NCBI GenBank assembly: GCA_021789795.1
Contig: JAJYJA010000008.1
Span: forward strand, 1 to 28,645
Reading direction: 5' to 3'
Length of the DNA: 28,645 bases
Source: Deltaproteobacteria bacterium
GTDB lineage: Bacteria; Desulfobacterota; Desulfobulbia; Desulfobulbales; VMSU01
The position numbers were made by a program, and so were the translations under genes. Of the stretch, positions 1 through 8,463 are shown one piece after another (positions within the stretch are counted from its first letter, which is position 1; every line of letters starts with the position of its first letter). The notes beneath the pieces were generated by a model. The model was not told the origin of the DNA. It worked only from the letters and a program-made list of their open reading frames with translations, and searched no databases.

Positions 1-850
1 CGCCGTTGCCGGCGTTGAGCTGGGAGTCAACCGGATTGTTCTCCATGCCCCAGGACTTGTACATCGCCAGCCGGCCCTTGAACTCGATGTCCTCGGTGGC
101 CTTGACCCGCATGTTGACCCGCAGGCGGTTGGTCCACATGGTGTCGTTCTTGAAATCGGTGGCGGCGGTGGGGGTATAGCCTAGGCCATTGTTCATCCCG
201 GTCAACCCAGCAAAAATAGCCTTACGATCAGCCGCCGGGATATTTTTCATAAAGGAAACCAGCGACTGAGTGTTGCCAAAATATGCGGTCACATCGCCCA
301 CGGTTGTACCAGCAGGCATTCCGTTTAGCATGGTGCCCACAGAATTATTGTAAAAAATAGCGGCCAGGTTGTTAGCCTGCTTAGAAGTGAGGCCAGCACC
401 AGTGGCTGCGGCAATGAAATTGGCCTCCGGTGTTACTCTCAGGGCTCCGGCAAGATTTGCGAGGGGTGTTGCGGTCGACATACCGAATGCCCCTAGCAGG
501 TTATTGATATTTGTAGGAGTTCCGGCATTCAGGACATCCGTCACCCCCCGCGCCACATCCAAGGCCGTATAGGCGCTTTCCGACCGCGCCGACAGGTCGT
601 CCAGCCGGGTGCGGAAGTCGCCGGAGAGCTGGATCCGGGAGGCCTCGTCCCACTTCTCCGACTTTTCGTTTAGGGCATCAACCTTGTCGCTGGTGTTCTG
701 CTTGAGATCGGCCATCTCCTTCTGCAAGGCCCCGAGTTCCTTGGTCAGCTTCTCGACCTGGGCCTCGAGATCGGCTTGGCTGGTGGCGCCCGCCGCCGCC
801 GGCCAAGCGAGCAGGGCCGCCAGGGCCAGGGTGGAAATCTTCTTCACCAT
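1..850 (-). CDS. DUF3373-type outer-membrane porin-like protein (3' part outside window)
   Basis: The gene reads leftward and leaves the window at base 1, so only about 283 N-terminal residues are seen. The start at 850 is preferred over the in-frame ATG at 856 because GGGAGG lies 7 nt upstream of it; at 856 the spacing would be too short. The protein begins with a signal peptide (VKK, then a Leu/Ala-rich core ending in AAAGA). A short coiled coil follows at about residues 25-60, as in porins with an N-terminal periplasmic helix. Next comes a beta-strand-like start (IQLSGDFRTRLD), and after a long insert the stretch NDTMWTNRLRVNMRVKA, which resembles DUF3373 proteins of Desulfobacterota. The insert (about bases 180-540) is visibly less GC-rich than its surroundings. 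The likely role is an outer-membrane channel; the substrate is unknown. Family assignment is by recall of its typical layout. Confidence 0.72.
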   Translation of the reverse strand, partial: MVKKISTLALAALLAWPAAAGATSQADLEAQVEKLTKELGALQKEMADLKQNTSDKVDALNEKSEKWDEASRIQLSGDFRTRLDDLSARSESAYTALDVARGVTDVLNAGTPTNINNLLGAFGMSTATPLANLAGALRVTPEANFIAAATGAGLTSKQANNLAAIFYNNSVGTMLNGMPAGTTVGDVTAYFGNTQSLVSFMKNIPAADRKAIFAGLTGMNNGLGYTPTAATDFKNDTMWTNRLRVNMRVKATEDIEFKGRLAMYKSWGMENNPVDSQLNAGNG

Positions 851-954
851 TGTCATACCTCCCGTTTGTTTTGTTTGTGCCCCATTACCAGGCCGCAGCC
901 CCTTATGCCGCCAGCCTTGTCCACACTTTTTGCGAAAATCCGTCACTTTTCCGT

Positions 955-1075
955 CCCGCCGTCCACCGGGTTGAGGCGGCGGGATACGGGCTGTTATCAA
1001 TCTCCCAAGACCTGCATCCTCCCGTCGGCGAAATCCCTCCCCCACCGGGCGAAAACGGGAGGCATCCGGGCAGGT
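955..1075 (-). promoter_or_regulatory. Structured leader upstream of the porin gene
   Basis: Two inverted-repeat structures lie in the 472-bp divergent gap between the porin gene and glyQ. The first pairs CCCGCCG (955-961) with CGGCGGG (977-983). The second is nested: ACCTGC (1010-1015) with GCAGGT (1070-1075), and inside it CCTCCCGT (1018-1025) with ACGGGAGG (1055-1062). If the candidate promoter at 1148-1176 is used, both fold in the 5' leader of the porin mRNA. I compared the sequence with remembered riboswitch consensuses (c-di-GMP-I, SAH, fluoride, Moco) and recognised none. The pairing is seen; the role is inferred. Confidence 0.4.
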
Positions 1076-1147
1076 TTAATGTCCTACCTAGTAGCACATC
1101 TTGACCGGCATGTCAGCATTTAATTTTTTCCTTATTTATTTCATTTT

Positions 1148-1176
1148 TGCATAACGTAATTTTAACAGACTGTCAA
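1148..1176 (-). promoter_or_regulatory. Candidate sigma-70 promoter for the porin gene
   Basis: On the minus strand TTGACA (1176-1171) is followed after 17 nt by TATGCA (1153-1148). The -35 is a perfect match and the -10 is weak (3 of 6). It lies in the most AT-rich part of the gap. Transcription would give a leader of about 290 nt. Confidence 0.33.
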
Positions 1177-1328
1177 AAGAAAAATCTCCCGCCCGGCGCC
1201 CAAAAAAACCTTGCGGGCACCGGCGTCTGTGGTAGGTTGGGCTGCGCGGCCCGCCACACCAGTCGGGGCCTGACCCTTTCCCTCACCGTCGTGCCCCCTG
1301 GCCGGCACGCCATAAGCCACCAGACCCC

Positions 1329-2201
<873 letters not shown>

Positions 2202-2207
2202 TATTAC

Positions 2208-2236
2208 TTGACAGTTTACCCCAGCGGTAGTATTCT
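2208..2236 (+). promoter_or_regulatory. Sigma-70 promoter for the RNase E/G gene
   Basis: A perfect TTGACA (2208-2213) is separated by exactly 17 nt from TATTCT (2231-2236, 4 of 6). It starts 7 bp after the glyQ stop codon, so the RNase gene can be transcribed separately. The predicted start near 2243 gives a leader of about 390 nt. Confidence 0.65.
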
Positions 2237-2257
2237 GCCGTCATTGTGGATGTACTC

Positions 2258-2540
2258 GTCCAAAGGCCACCCTGGCCTTTGGACTGCAACGCCAAACCGA
2301 AAGCTATGCTTCGGCTTGGCTCACAAGATCAAGGCGTTACCGCCGCCGCGAACGGAAAAATAAACGCCAAGTCAAACCCGAGGTCAGAACCATCCGTCTT
2401 TTCCAGCCCCAGATTCGCCTCCCCCGACCGGCCAGCCGCACCCAGCCCAGGCCGTTGTCCACTCGACATTTTTCCGGCCACTTTCTTCTCACCACCAAGA
2501 ACGCCTCCAGGCCCGCCCAAAGGCTGGCCTATCGCCAGCC
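2258..2540 (+). promoter_or_regulatory. Hairpin-rich 5' leader of the RNase E/G mRNA
   Basis: No credible gene occupies 2202-2633. The region holds a perfect 12-bp stem with a 3-nt loop (2258-2269 with 2273-2284), an imperfect stem at 2291-2320 (GCCAA and CCGAA pairing with TTCGG and TTGGC), and a perfect 7-bp stem GGCTGGC/GCCAGCC (2522-2528 with 2534-2540). In E. coli the rne mRNA has a 361-nt leader with hairpins through which RNase E cuts its own message. This leader is of similar length and also structured, so feedback control is a reasonable inference. The 12-bp stem could alternatively end glyQ transcripts, but no T-run follows it. Confidence 0.45.
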
Positions 2541-2633
2541 ATGACGCGGCGGCAAGACGGGTGAACGTCCGCGTCTCCCAACGCCGTAGCCCAAAAACAT
2601 AATCGCACCGAACAACAAGGAAAACAAGCAAAA

Positions 2634-4487
2634 ATGAGTACCGAAACCACCGAAAAACCAGAGTCAGAGACCAGCGCCGACGAGGCGCCCAAGAAGAGCC
2701 GTTCCGCCGCCCGCCGGGCCCGCTACAAACGGGCGGCCAGCAAGCGGAAGGCGACGACCCAGCCGGAGACGGCGGGCAACGCCGAGCCTAAAGCCGAAGC
2801 CCCCGCCCCAGCGGCCGCCGCCAGCGAACCGGCGGCCCCGGCCGAGAAGCCCGCCAAGAAAGCGGGCCGCAAGCGGAAGCGGGGGGGCTCCAAGGCCAAG
2901 GCCGCCCCGGCCCCCCTGGCCGCCCCCGCCGAGGAGGAGGATGCCCCCGAACCGGAAGAGGCCGCCACCCCGGAGTCCGAGGAGCCCGGAGGCCCCCGCG
3001 CCATCAAACTCTTGATCAACGCCGAGGAGCCGGAGGAGTGCCGGGTGGCGCTGCTCGAAAACGGCCGGCTGGAATCCTTCCACGTCGAGACCCTGGCCCA
3101 GGAGCAGCGGCGGGGCAACATCTACAAGGGCCGCATCGTCTCGCTTGAGACCAACCTGCAAGCCGCCTTCGTCGATCTCGGCACCGGCAAGAACGGTTTT
3201 CTGCCCTTCAACGAGATCCACCCCGAGTACTATAACCGGGAGGTGCCGGCAGACAGCCACTGGAAGAGCTTCAAGATGCGGGAGGTGTTGAACGAGGGCC
3301 AGGAGGTGCTGGTGGAGGTGGTGAAAGACGCCACCGGCAACAAGGGCGCCAGCCTGACCACCTACATCTCCCTGCCCGGCCGCTACGTGGTCTTGATGCC
3401 GGGCAGCGAATCGCACGGCATCTCAAAAAAGATCGACAAGGAGGAAGAACGCCAGAAGCTGCGTGAGATGCTCGCCGCCTGCAACATCCCGGAGGGGGTG
3501 GGCTACATCATCCGCACCGCCAGCGACGGGATCACCAAGACCGCGCTCACCAACGACGTGCGCTATCAGGTCAAGCTGTGGAACGAGATCCGCGCCAAGG
3601 CCCAGAGCGTCCCGGCCCCGACCCTGCTCTACAAGGAGCAGTCGATCATCGACCGCTTCCTGCGTGACCACTTCTCAAGCGATATCGGCGAGATCCTGGT
3701 GGACAGCCAGGAGGCCTTCGAGCAGGTGTCCGCCTTCCTGGCCCTGCTGCCGGCGGCCCAGCGCAAGAAGACCTCCGTCCGCCAGCACAAGGGCCCGCGC
3801 CCGCTTTTGAACTCCTACAACATCGAGGAGCAGATCGAGCAGATCTTCCGGCCCACGGTCAAGCTGCCCTCGGGCGGCTCGATCGTCATCAACCCCACCG
3901 AGGCCCTGGTGGCCATCGATGTCAACTCCGGCAGCACCGGGCGCGACAAGAACTTCGAGGACACCATCTTCATCGCCAACATGGAGGCGGCGGAGGAACT
4001 GGCCCGGCAACTGCGGCTGCGCGACCTGGGCGGCCTGATCGTGGTGGACTTCATCGACATGCGACCGCTCGGCAACATCAAGGAGGTGGAGAAGAAGGTC
4101 AAGACCTGCATGAAACGGGACAAGGCCAAGGTGGACTTCACCCGCATCTCGAAATTCGGGCTGATGGAGATCAGCCGCCAACGGATGGGGGCGCCGATCC
4201 AGACCGGCAACTACCAGCCCTGCGAGTACTGCCAGGGACATGGACTGATGCGCTCGGTGGAGACCCAGGCCCTGGCCTTCCTGCGCCAGATCCAGACCGG
4301 GGTCACGAGGAAGAACGTGGCCACCGTCCGCTGCCTGCTGCCCGCCGAGGTCGGCCACTACCTGCTGAACAAAAAACGGGCCGAGCTTACGGAACTGGAA
4401 CGCGAGCACCGGGTGAGCATCGTCATCGAGACCGAGCCGGCCCTGAAACCCTCCCAGGCCAAGATCGAATTCCTCAAGGAGCGCTAA
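2634..4487 (+). CDS. rng: Ribonuclease E/G family endoribonuclease
   Basis: This is an endoribonuclease of the RNase E/G family, acting on 5'-monophosphorylated RNA in rRNA maturation and mRNA decay. Residues 1 to about 122 are low-complexity Ala/Pro/Lys/Glu-rich sequence with basic clusters (KKSRSAARRARYKRAASKRK). The S1 RNA-binding region follows (about 135-215, including GNIYKGRIVSLETNLQAAFV). The catalytic core has both metal-binding aspartates: D429 in AIDVNSGS and D472 in VVDFIDM, 43 residues apart as in E. coli RNase E (D303, D346). The Zn-link cysteines C530 and C533 (CEYCQGHG) also keep the E. coli spacing. There is no long C-terminal degradosome scaffold. The disordered part is at the N-terminus instead, so the protein is between RNase E and RNase G in form. 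Its leader suggests self-regulation. Confidence 0.93.
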   Translation: MSTETTEKPESETSADEAPKKSRSAARRARYKRAASKRKATTQPETAGNAEPKAEAPAPAAAASEPAAPAEKPAKKAGRKRKRGGSKAKAAPAPLAAPAEEEDAPEPEEAATPESEEPGGPRAIKLLINAEEPEECRVALLENGRLESFHVETLAQEQRRGNIYKGRIVSLETNLQAAFVDLGTGKNGFLPFNEIHPEYYNREVPADSHWKSFKMREVLNEGQEVLVEVVKDATGNKGASLTTYISLPGRYVVLMPGSESHGISKKIDKEEERQKLREMLAACNIPEGVGYIIRTASDGITKTALTNDVRYQVKLWNEIRAKAQSVPAPTLLYKEQSIIDRFLRDHFSSDIGEILVDSQEAFEQVSAFLALLPAAQRKKTSVRQHKGPRPLLNSYNIEEQIEQIFRPTVKLPSGGSIVINPTEALVAIDVNSGSTGRDKNFEDTIFIANMEAAEELARQLRLRDLGGLIVVDFIDMRPLGNIKEVEKKVKTCMKRDKAKVDFTRISKFGLMEISRQRMGAPIQTGNYQPCEYCQGHGLMRSVETQALAFLRQIQTGVTRKNVATVRCLLPAEVGHYLLNKKRAELTELEREHRVSIVIETEPALKPSQAKIEFLKER

Positions 4488-4522
4488 AAAAACGAGGCAT
4501 AACCGCACAAAGCGGCGGGCCG

Positions 4523-5242
4523 TTAACTCAGGCCACCGCCTACCGCCTGGGCGATCAGGTTGCCGATCTCGTAGAGGACGCCTAAGGGGAGGATCAGGAG
4601 CAGGGCGGAGAAGGGTTCACCCGCCGCGAGCAGAAAGGCCAACACGGCGAGCACCAGATAGAAGTAGGGCCGCTTATGGCGGAAATGACCCGCCGGCAGC
4701 AGGCCGGCCTTGACCACCGCCGCCATCAGGAAGGGGATCTCGAAGGCCAGGCCAAAGGCCAGGGCGGCGCGGGCCATGAAGATAAGATAGTCCTCGAACC
4801 GGGGACGAGGCTCTAGGTTTTGGCCGGCAAAACTCATCAGAAAATGCAGCATCCGGGGCAGAATGGCGAAATACGCAAAGGCCGCGCCCAGCACGAATAG
4901 CCCCGAGCCCAACAACGCCACCACCCGAATCAGCCTCTTCTCATGGGGCTGCAAACCCGGCGCGACAAAACCCCAGACCTGATACATCACCACCGGCAGA
5001 CTGGCCGCCAGGCCGACGCAGAGCGAAAGCTTCAGGTAGGCGAAAAAGGCCTCGGTAAGGTTGGTGTAAACCAGGCTCTTCAAGGAGGGACTGGCAGCGA
5101 AGAGCGGGGCCATGACGAATTCGGCGATGGGCTCGGCAAAGGCGTAGGCCAAGCCGCTGAACACCAGCACCGCCGCCAGCGAGATCATCAACCGGCGACG
5201 GAGCTCCGCGAGGTGGGAGCCCAGATGTTCAGCCAGGGGCAT
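4523..5242 (-). CDS. tatC: Twin-arginine translocase subunit TatC
   Basis: TatC is the inner-membrane receptor that binds the twin-arginine signal peptide and, with TatB, forms the docking complex for export of folded proteins. At 239 residues it is of usual size and shows six hydrophobic segments. Recognisable family sequence includes the N-terminal HLAELRRRL, TNLTEAFFAYLKLSL, the YQVWGFVAPGLQPHEKR loop, and FEIPFLMA. Its start overlaps the end of tatB by 14 nt, so the two are co-transcribed and probably translationally coupled. It converges on the RNase gene with only 35 bp between the stop codons and no obvious terminator there. Confidence 0.96.
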   Translation of the reverse strand: MPLAEHLGSHLAELRRRLMISLAAVLVFSGLAYAFAEPIAEFVMAPLFAASPSLKSLVYTNLTEAFFAYLKLSLCVGLAASLPVVMYQVWGFVAPGLQPHEKRLIRVVALLGSGLFVLGAAFAYFAILPRMLHFLMSFAGQNLEPRPRFEDYLIFMARAALAFGLAFEIPFLMAAVVKAGLLPAGHFRHKRPYFYLVLAVLAFLLAAGEPFSALLLILPLGVLYEIGNLIAQAVGGGLS

Positions 5243-5561
5243 CGTCTTGCGAGGGCGGGTCAGAGTCGGGTGGGGTCTCCGGGCGCGGCTGGTGGTCGGG
5301 GGGCAGATGCTTGGCCCACTGATCGCCCGGCTGGACGTTGGGGGGGGAGACGATCCCCGCCGCCCGCGACGGAAGGCCAGGCTCGGGTTTGTCGGCCTGG
5401 CCTTCCTCGTTTAAGCTCTCCTTCAAGGCGTTGGCGGCCCGCTTCAGCTCAATGATCTGACGGGCCACGGTCTTGGCCAGTTCAGGCAGACGCTCCGGGC
5501 CCACCACAATCAGGGCGATGGCCATAATCAACAGCAGTTCTGGAAGTCCAATACCAAACAT
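5229..5561 (-). CDS. tatB: Sec-independent translocase subunit TatB
   Basis: This small protein of 110 residues has one N-terminal membrane helix (residues 2-21), a hinge (VGPERLPELAK), an amphipathic helix (to about 55) and a Pro/Asp-rich disordered tail. The glutamate at residue 8 and the GPERLPE motif favour TatB over TatA. TatB works with TatC in recognising twin-arginine substrates. No separate tatA is in the window. The ATG at 5561 lacks a Shine-Dalgarno sequence: the 51 bp separating it from the radical SAM gene consist almost entirely of a heptamer repeat. Translation may therefore depend on coupling from upstream, or on an unusual signal. Confidence 0.88.
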   Translation of the reverse strand: MFGIGLPELLLIMAIALIVVGPERLPELAKTVARQIIELKRAANALKESLNEEGQADKPEPGLPSRAAGIVSPPNVQPGDQWAKHLPPDHQPRPETPPDSDPPSQDDAPG

Positions 5562-5564
5562 GAG

Positions 5565-5606
5565 GGGTCAAGGGTCAAGGGTCAAGGGTCAAGGGTCAAG
5601 GGTCAA
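5565..5606. repeat. Heptamer tandem repeat, six copies of GGGTCAA
   Basis: Six uninterrupted perfect copies of the 7-bp unit GGGTCAA (TTGACCC on the coding strand) fill the gap between the radical SAM stop codon and the tatB start. The unit is not a multiple of 3, but it is noncoding here. Each copy presents a TTGACC, close to a -35 box, on the tatB strand. A perfect short repeat of this kind is prone to slippage. Confidence 0.97.
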
Positions 5607-5612
5607 GGAAAC

Positions 5613-6686
5613 CTACGAGATTTGGTTGCCACTGTCAAGCGGCATGACTGGGGTGGGGTTGTGAGGGGGATTCAACTCCTGTTTCAGCAGACAGCAGGAG
5701 ATGCGGTGCCGGGGGCGGCCGTCGGCCAGATATTCGATGTCGCCGGGTTGCAGGAGCTGGTTCATCACGCAACCCTCGGGGATGGAGAGGGTAAACAGGC
5801 CCTGCTCGGTGAGGCCGGGGCGGGACGCCAAGCGACCGTCCTCGATCTGCAAGGCGTGCAGGGGATAGTCCTCGCACAACGGGCAGCGATAGACCCGGCC
5901 GTTGGGGAAGATGAAGAAGTTCTCCGCCGCCTGGCCGGCGCAGAGAAAGGGCTCGTCCGGGTCGAGAAAGACCTTGGGGTAGATGACGTGCAGCCCCAAG
6001 CGGGCGGCCTCCCTCGCCACCTGGGGCACGGTGTCCAGCCACTGCCGATGACCCACCTGCAAGGGCGCCAGGCCCGCCTCGGCCGAGTGGCCGCGCAAGC
6101 CGATGACCTGAATGAAGAAATGTCGCACCCCCAGTGAGTTGAGCAGGACGGGCATCCGGTGCAGGTGCTCGATGTTGGCGGCGCTTACCGTGCAGATGAC
6201 GCTGACCTCGAAGCCCGCCGTCACCGCCCGCGCCAGGCCTTCGGTGCAGACGGCAAAGACCCCCGGCCCACGCAGGGGGTCGTTGACCTCGGCGGACGGC
6301 CCGTCCAGGCTAAAACTCAGCACCGCCTCCTCGGGGGTGATCCGGGAGAGGAGATCGTGATGCAGATAACCGTTGGTGTCCACCGTGACCGACTGATAGC
6401 CCAAGGCGCGGGCGGTCTTGACGATGGCGGGCAGGCCGGGATGCAGGGTGGGCTCGCCGCCCAGGAGGATCAGGTTGGCGCGCCGGTCGGGCCGGACGAA
6501 GAGGGCCAGCCACTTGGCCACCGTCGCCTCGGGCAGGGTGGCGCGGCCGTGCTGGGCCGGGTTGATGTAGCAATGCCGGCAGGCCAGGTTGCAGGCGGTC
6601 AGAATATGAAAGAAGACGTTACGTTCCTCGGCCTGAAAGGCCAGGGTGCGGGGCGCTAGGGAAGCGGCGGCGGACGAAGGGCTCAT
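5613..6686 (-). CDS. Radical SAM protein with SPASM-like C-terminus
   Basis: The 357-residue protein has the radical SAM cluster motif CNLACRHC (about residues 33-40), which ligates a [4Fe-4S] cluster and S-adenosylmethionine. LLGGEPTLHP (the SAM-binding GGE motif) and VTVDTNGYL follow. The C-terminal part has a SPASM/twitch-like pattern: a Cys, 13 residues, Gly, 4 residues, Cys (around FIFPNGRVYRCPLC), then further cysteines (SIPEGC, ISCC) that could bind auxiliary Fe-S clusters. Such proteins often modify peptides or proteins, or act as sulfatase maturases, but the substrate cannot be named here. Its start overlaps the stop of the deaminase gene (ATGA), implying translational coupling. It precedes tatBC on the same strand. 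Confidence 0.85.
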   Translation of the reverse strand: MSPSSAAASLAPRTLAFQAEERNVFFHILTACNLACRHCYINPAQHGRATLPEATVAKWLALFVRPDRRANLILLGGEPTLHPGLPAIVKTARALGYQSVTVDTNGYLHHDLLSRITPEEAVLSFSLDGPSAEVNDPLRGPGVFAVCTEGLARAVTAGFEVSVICTVSAANIEHLHRMPVLLNSLGVRHFFIQVIGLRGHSAEAGLAPLQVGHRQWLDTVPQVAREAARLGLHVIYPKVFLDPDEPFLCAGQAAENFFIFPNGRVYRCPLCEDYPLHALQIEDGRLASRPGLTEQGLFTLSIPEGCVMNQLLQPGDIEYLADGRPRHRISCCLLKQELNPPHNPTPVMPLDSGNQIS

Positions 6687-7168
6687 GGCTGGGCGAGGAC
6701 GTGCCGGGCGAGCAGGGAATCTTTAAGATAAACGCCCTCTGGCCGGCTAAAAAATTCTCTAAAAAGCCTTAGGCTTTCCTCCCGCATCACCTTATGGACG
6801 ATGGTCAACCGCAGGTTGCGGTACAGGGGGGGCATCCGCCCCCTGGGCAGGCAGACGCCCCCCCCCAGGACATCCTCGTAGGCGTAAACTATATTCCTCA
6901 CCCCGCTGATCATCAGGGCGGCGTAGCACATCAGACAGGGCTCCAGGGTGGTGTAGGCCGTCACCTCGGCAGGCGGGACGTCGGGGTTGTTGGTCAACAG
7001 GTCGCGCAGGGCGATGATCTCGGCGTGGTCCAGCTCGTTGACGGCGACCCCGCCGCTGTGCCGCCGCCGACCACGGGCCACCACCTGGCCCTGGCTCACC
7101 AGGACGCAACCCACCGGGAACTCCCCTTGGGCCAGGGCGTGGACGGCCTCGGCCAAGGCCTGGGCCAT
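6683..7168 (-). CDS. Nucleoside deaminase (TadA/cytidine deaminase fold)
   Basis: This is a zinc-dependent deaminase of the CDA superfamily. HAEIIALRDL supplies the zinc histidine and catalytic glutamate, and EPCLMCYAAL supplies the two zinc cysteines. EFPVGCVLV is the conserved first strand region seen in TadA and guanine deaminases. The order is like TadA (tRNA A34 deaminase), but the C-terminal half (ED...GGGV onward) is not typical, so a free-base or nucleoside substrate is equally possible. I place the start at the ATG at 7168 because GGAGG lies 5 nt upstream and the protein then begins like its relatives. An ATG at 7231 and a TTG at 7264 would add 21 or 32 residues but have no ribosome-binding site. 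It overlaps the next gene by 4 nt. Confidence 0.83.
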   Translation of the reverse strand: MAQALAEAVHALAQGEFPVGCVLVSQGQVVARGRRRHSGGVAVNELDHAEIIALRDLLTNNPDVPPAEVTAYTTLEPCLMCYAALMISGVRNIVYAYEDVLGGGVCLPRGRMPPLYRNLRLTIVHKVMREESLRLFREFFSRPEGVYLKDSLLARHVLAQP

Positions 7169-7369
7169 GTGTACCTCCACCGATGCCAATCCATGGGCGG
7201 TGAGGGGGGTGACGGAGGCGGGCTGATTCATGGTGGCGGGAAGATTTTTTGTGGAAAATGACAAAATAGGGTTGACAAGAGCCAGGCAACGTCACAATTT
7301 GCGCCCAGTCCGCCGCAGGATAGCCGGTCTGGCCGGTGGCGGCAACTTTTTTCTCTGACCAGTCGCCTG

Positions 7370-8431
7370 GTGGCGCCCGTGAAACAGGGTACGATATCGA
7401 TTCGAGAGCGAGTGGAAGAAAACGAAAGGCGCACCCTTTCCCGGTTCGCCTGTCTGAGCGCCGAGAGCAAGGGCCGCATCCGCGAGGAGGATCACTGCTC
7501 GCTGCGCACCGCCTTTCAGCGCGACCGGGATCGGATCGTGTACTGCAAGGCCTTCCGCCGGCTGAAATACAAGACCCAGGTCTTCCTCGCCCCCTCCGGC
7601 GACCACTACCGCACCCGGCTGACCCACACCCTGGAGGTGTCGGAGATTGGCCGGGCCCTGGCCCGGGGGCTGGCCTTAAACGAGGATCTGGTGGAGGCCA
7701 TCGCCTTAGGGCACGATCTGGGCCACACCCCCTTTGGCCACGCCGGGGAGACGGTGCTCAAGGAGTTCGCCCCGGGCGGATTCCACCACTACCAGCAGAG
7801 CCTGCGGGTGGTCGATGTCCTGGAGAACAGCGGCCTGGGTCTCAACCTTAGTTACGAGGTGCGGGACGGCATCGCCAAGCATTCCAAGGGCTACGGCGAG
7901 GTGATCCCCAAAAACTCCCACGACATGCCGGAGACGGCGGAGGGCTGCGTGGTGCGCTACGCCGACATCATAGCCTACCTGAGCCACGACTTAGACGATG
8001 CCATCCGCAGCGGCATCATCACCATCAAGGACGTGCCAGGGGAATGCCGGGAGGTGCTGGGCGATACCCATTCCGGACGCAATCTGGCCATGATCCAGGG
8101 AGTCATCGCCAGCACTCGGCCGGTGGGAGAGCGGCTGGTGTTCGGGATGGAGCCGGAGATCGGCCAGGCCATGCAGACCCTGCGCTCCTTCCTGTTCCAC
8201 AACGTGTACCGCTCCGAGCAGGTGCACGCCGAGTTTCTGAAGGCCTCCAAGATCCTGCGGGAGCTGTTCACCTACTACCACGAGCACCGGGAGGTCTTTG
8301 AACGGCAGATCAACGGCTTTGCCGCCAGCGCCTCCCACAGCCGGCGGGTATGCGATTTCCTGGCCAGCATGACCGACCGCTACGCCCAGAACCTCTACCA
8401 ACAGATCTTTCTGCCCAAGAATTTCGCCTGA
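7370..8431 (+). CDS. dgt: Deoxyguanosinetriphosphate triphosphohydrolase-like protein (HD domain)
   Basis: This HD-domain phosphohydrolase of the dGTPase-like family hydrolyses a dNTP to nucleoside and triphosphate, helping to control dNTP pools. The diagnostic segments are present in order: CSLRTAFQRDRDRIVYCKAF, RRLKYKTQVFLAPSGDHYRT, RLTHTLEV (first metal histidine), then GHDLGHTPFGHAGE (HD pair). At 353 residues it matches the short, non-E. coli-type family. The GTG at 7370 is used as the start, since IRERVEENE just after it matches the beginning of relatives and no better start is in frame. It is transcribed away from the deaminase gene. A mobile element now separates it from the small gene at 8638. 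Confidence 0.9.
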   Translation: MAPVKQGTISIRERVEENERRTLSRFACLSAESKGRIREEDHCSLRTAFQRDRDRIVYCKAFRRLKYKTQVFLAPSGDHYRTRLTHTLEVSEIGRALARGLALNEDLVEAIALGHDLGHTPFGHAGETVLKEFAPGGFHHYQQSLRVVDVLENSGLGLNLSYEVRDGIAKHSKGYGEVIPKNSHDMPETAEGCVVRYADIIAYLSHDLDDAIRSGIITIKDVPGECREVLGDTHSGRNLAMIQGVIASTRPVGERLVFGMEPEIGQAMQTLRSFLFHNVYRSEQVHAEFLKASKILRELFTYYHEHREVFERQINGFAASASHSRRVCDFLASMTDRYAQNLYQQIFLPKNFA

Positions 8432-8463
8432 GAATGTACCAGGCCTGACGCGGCGTAAGTCCG

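Noticed and set aside
857..1328. T-box or other known riboswitch controlling glyQ
   Set aside because: No AGGGTGGNACCGCG-type T-box sequence or specifier structure is found; only ordinary small hairpins are present.
2246..2602. 118-residue open frame between glyQ and the RNase gene
   Set aside because: It is Pro/Ser/Arg-rich, with no domain-like pattern, starts inside the hairpin region and has no good ribosome-binding site. It reads like leader sequence of a GC-rich genome.
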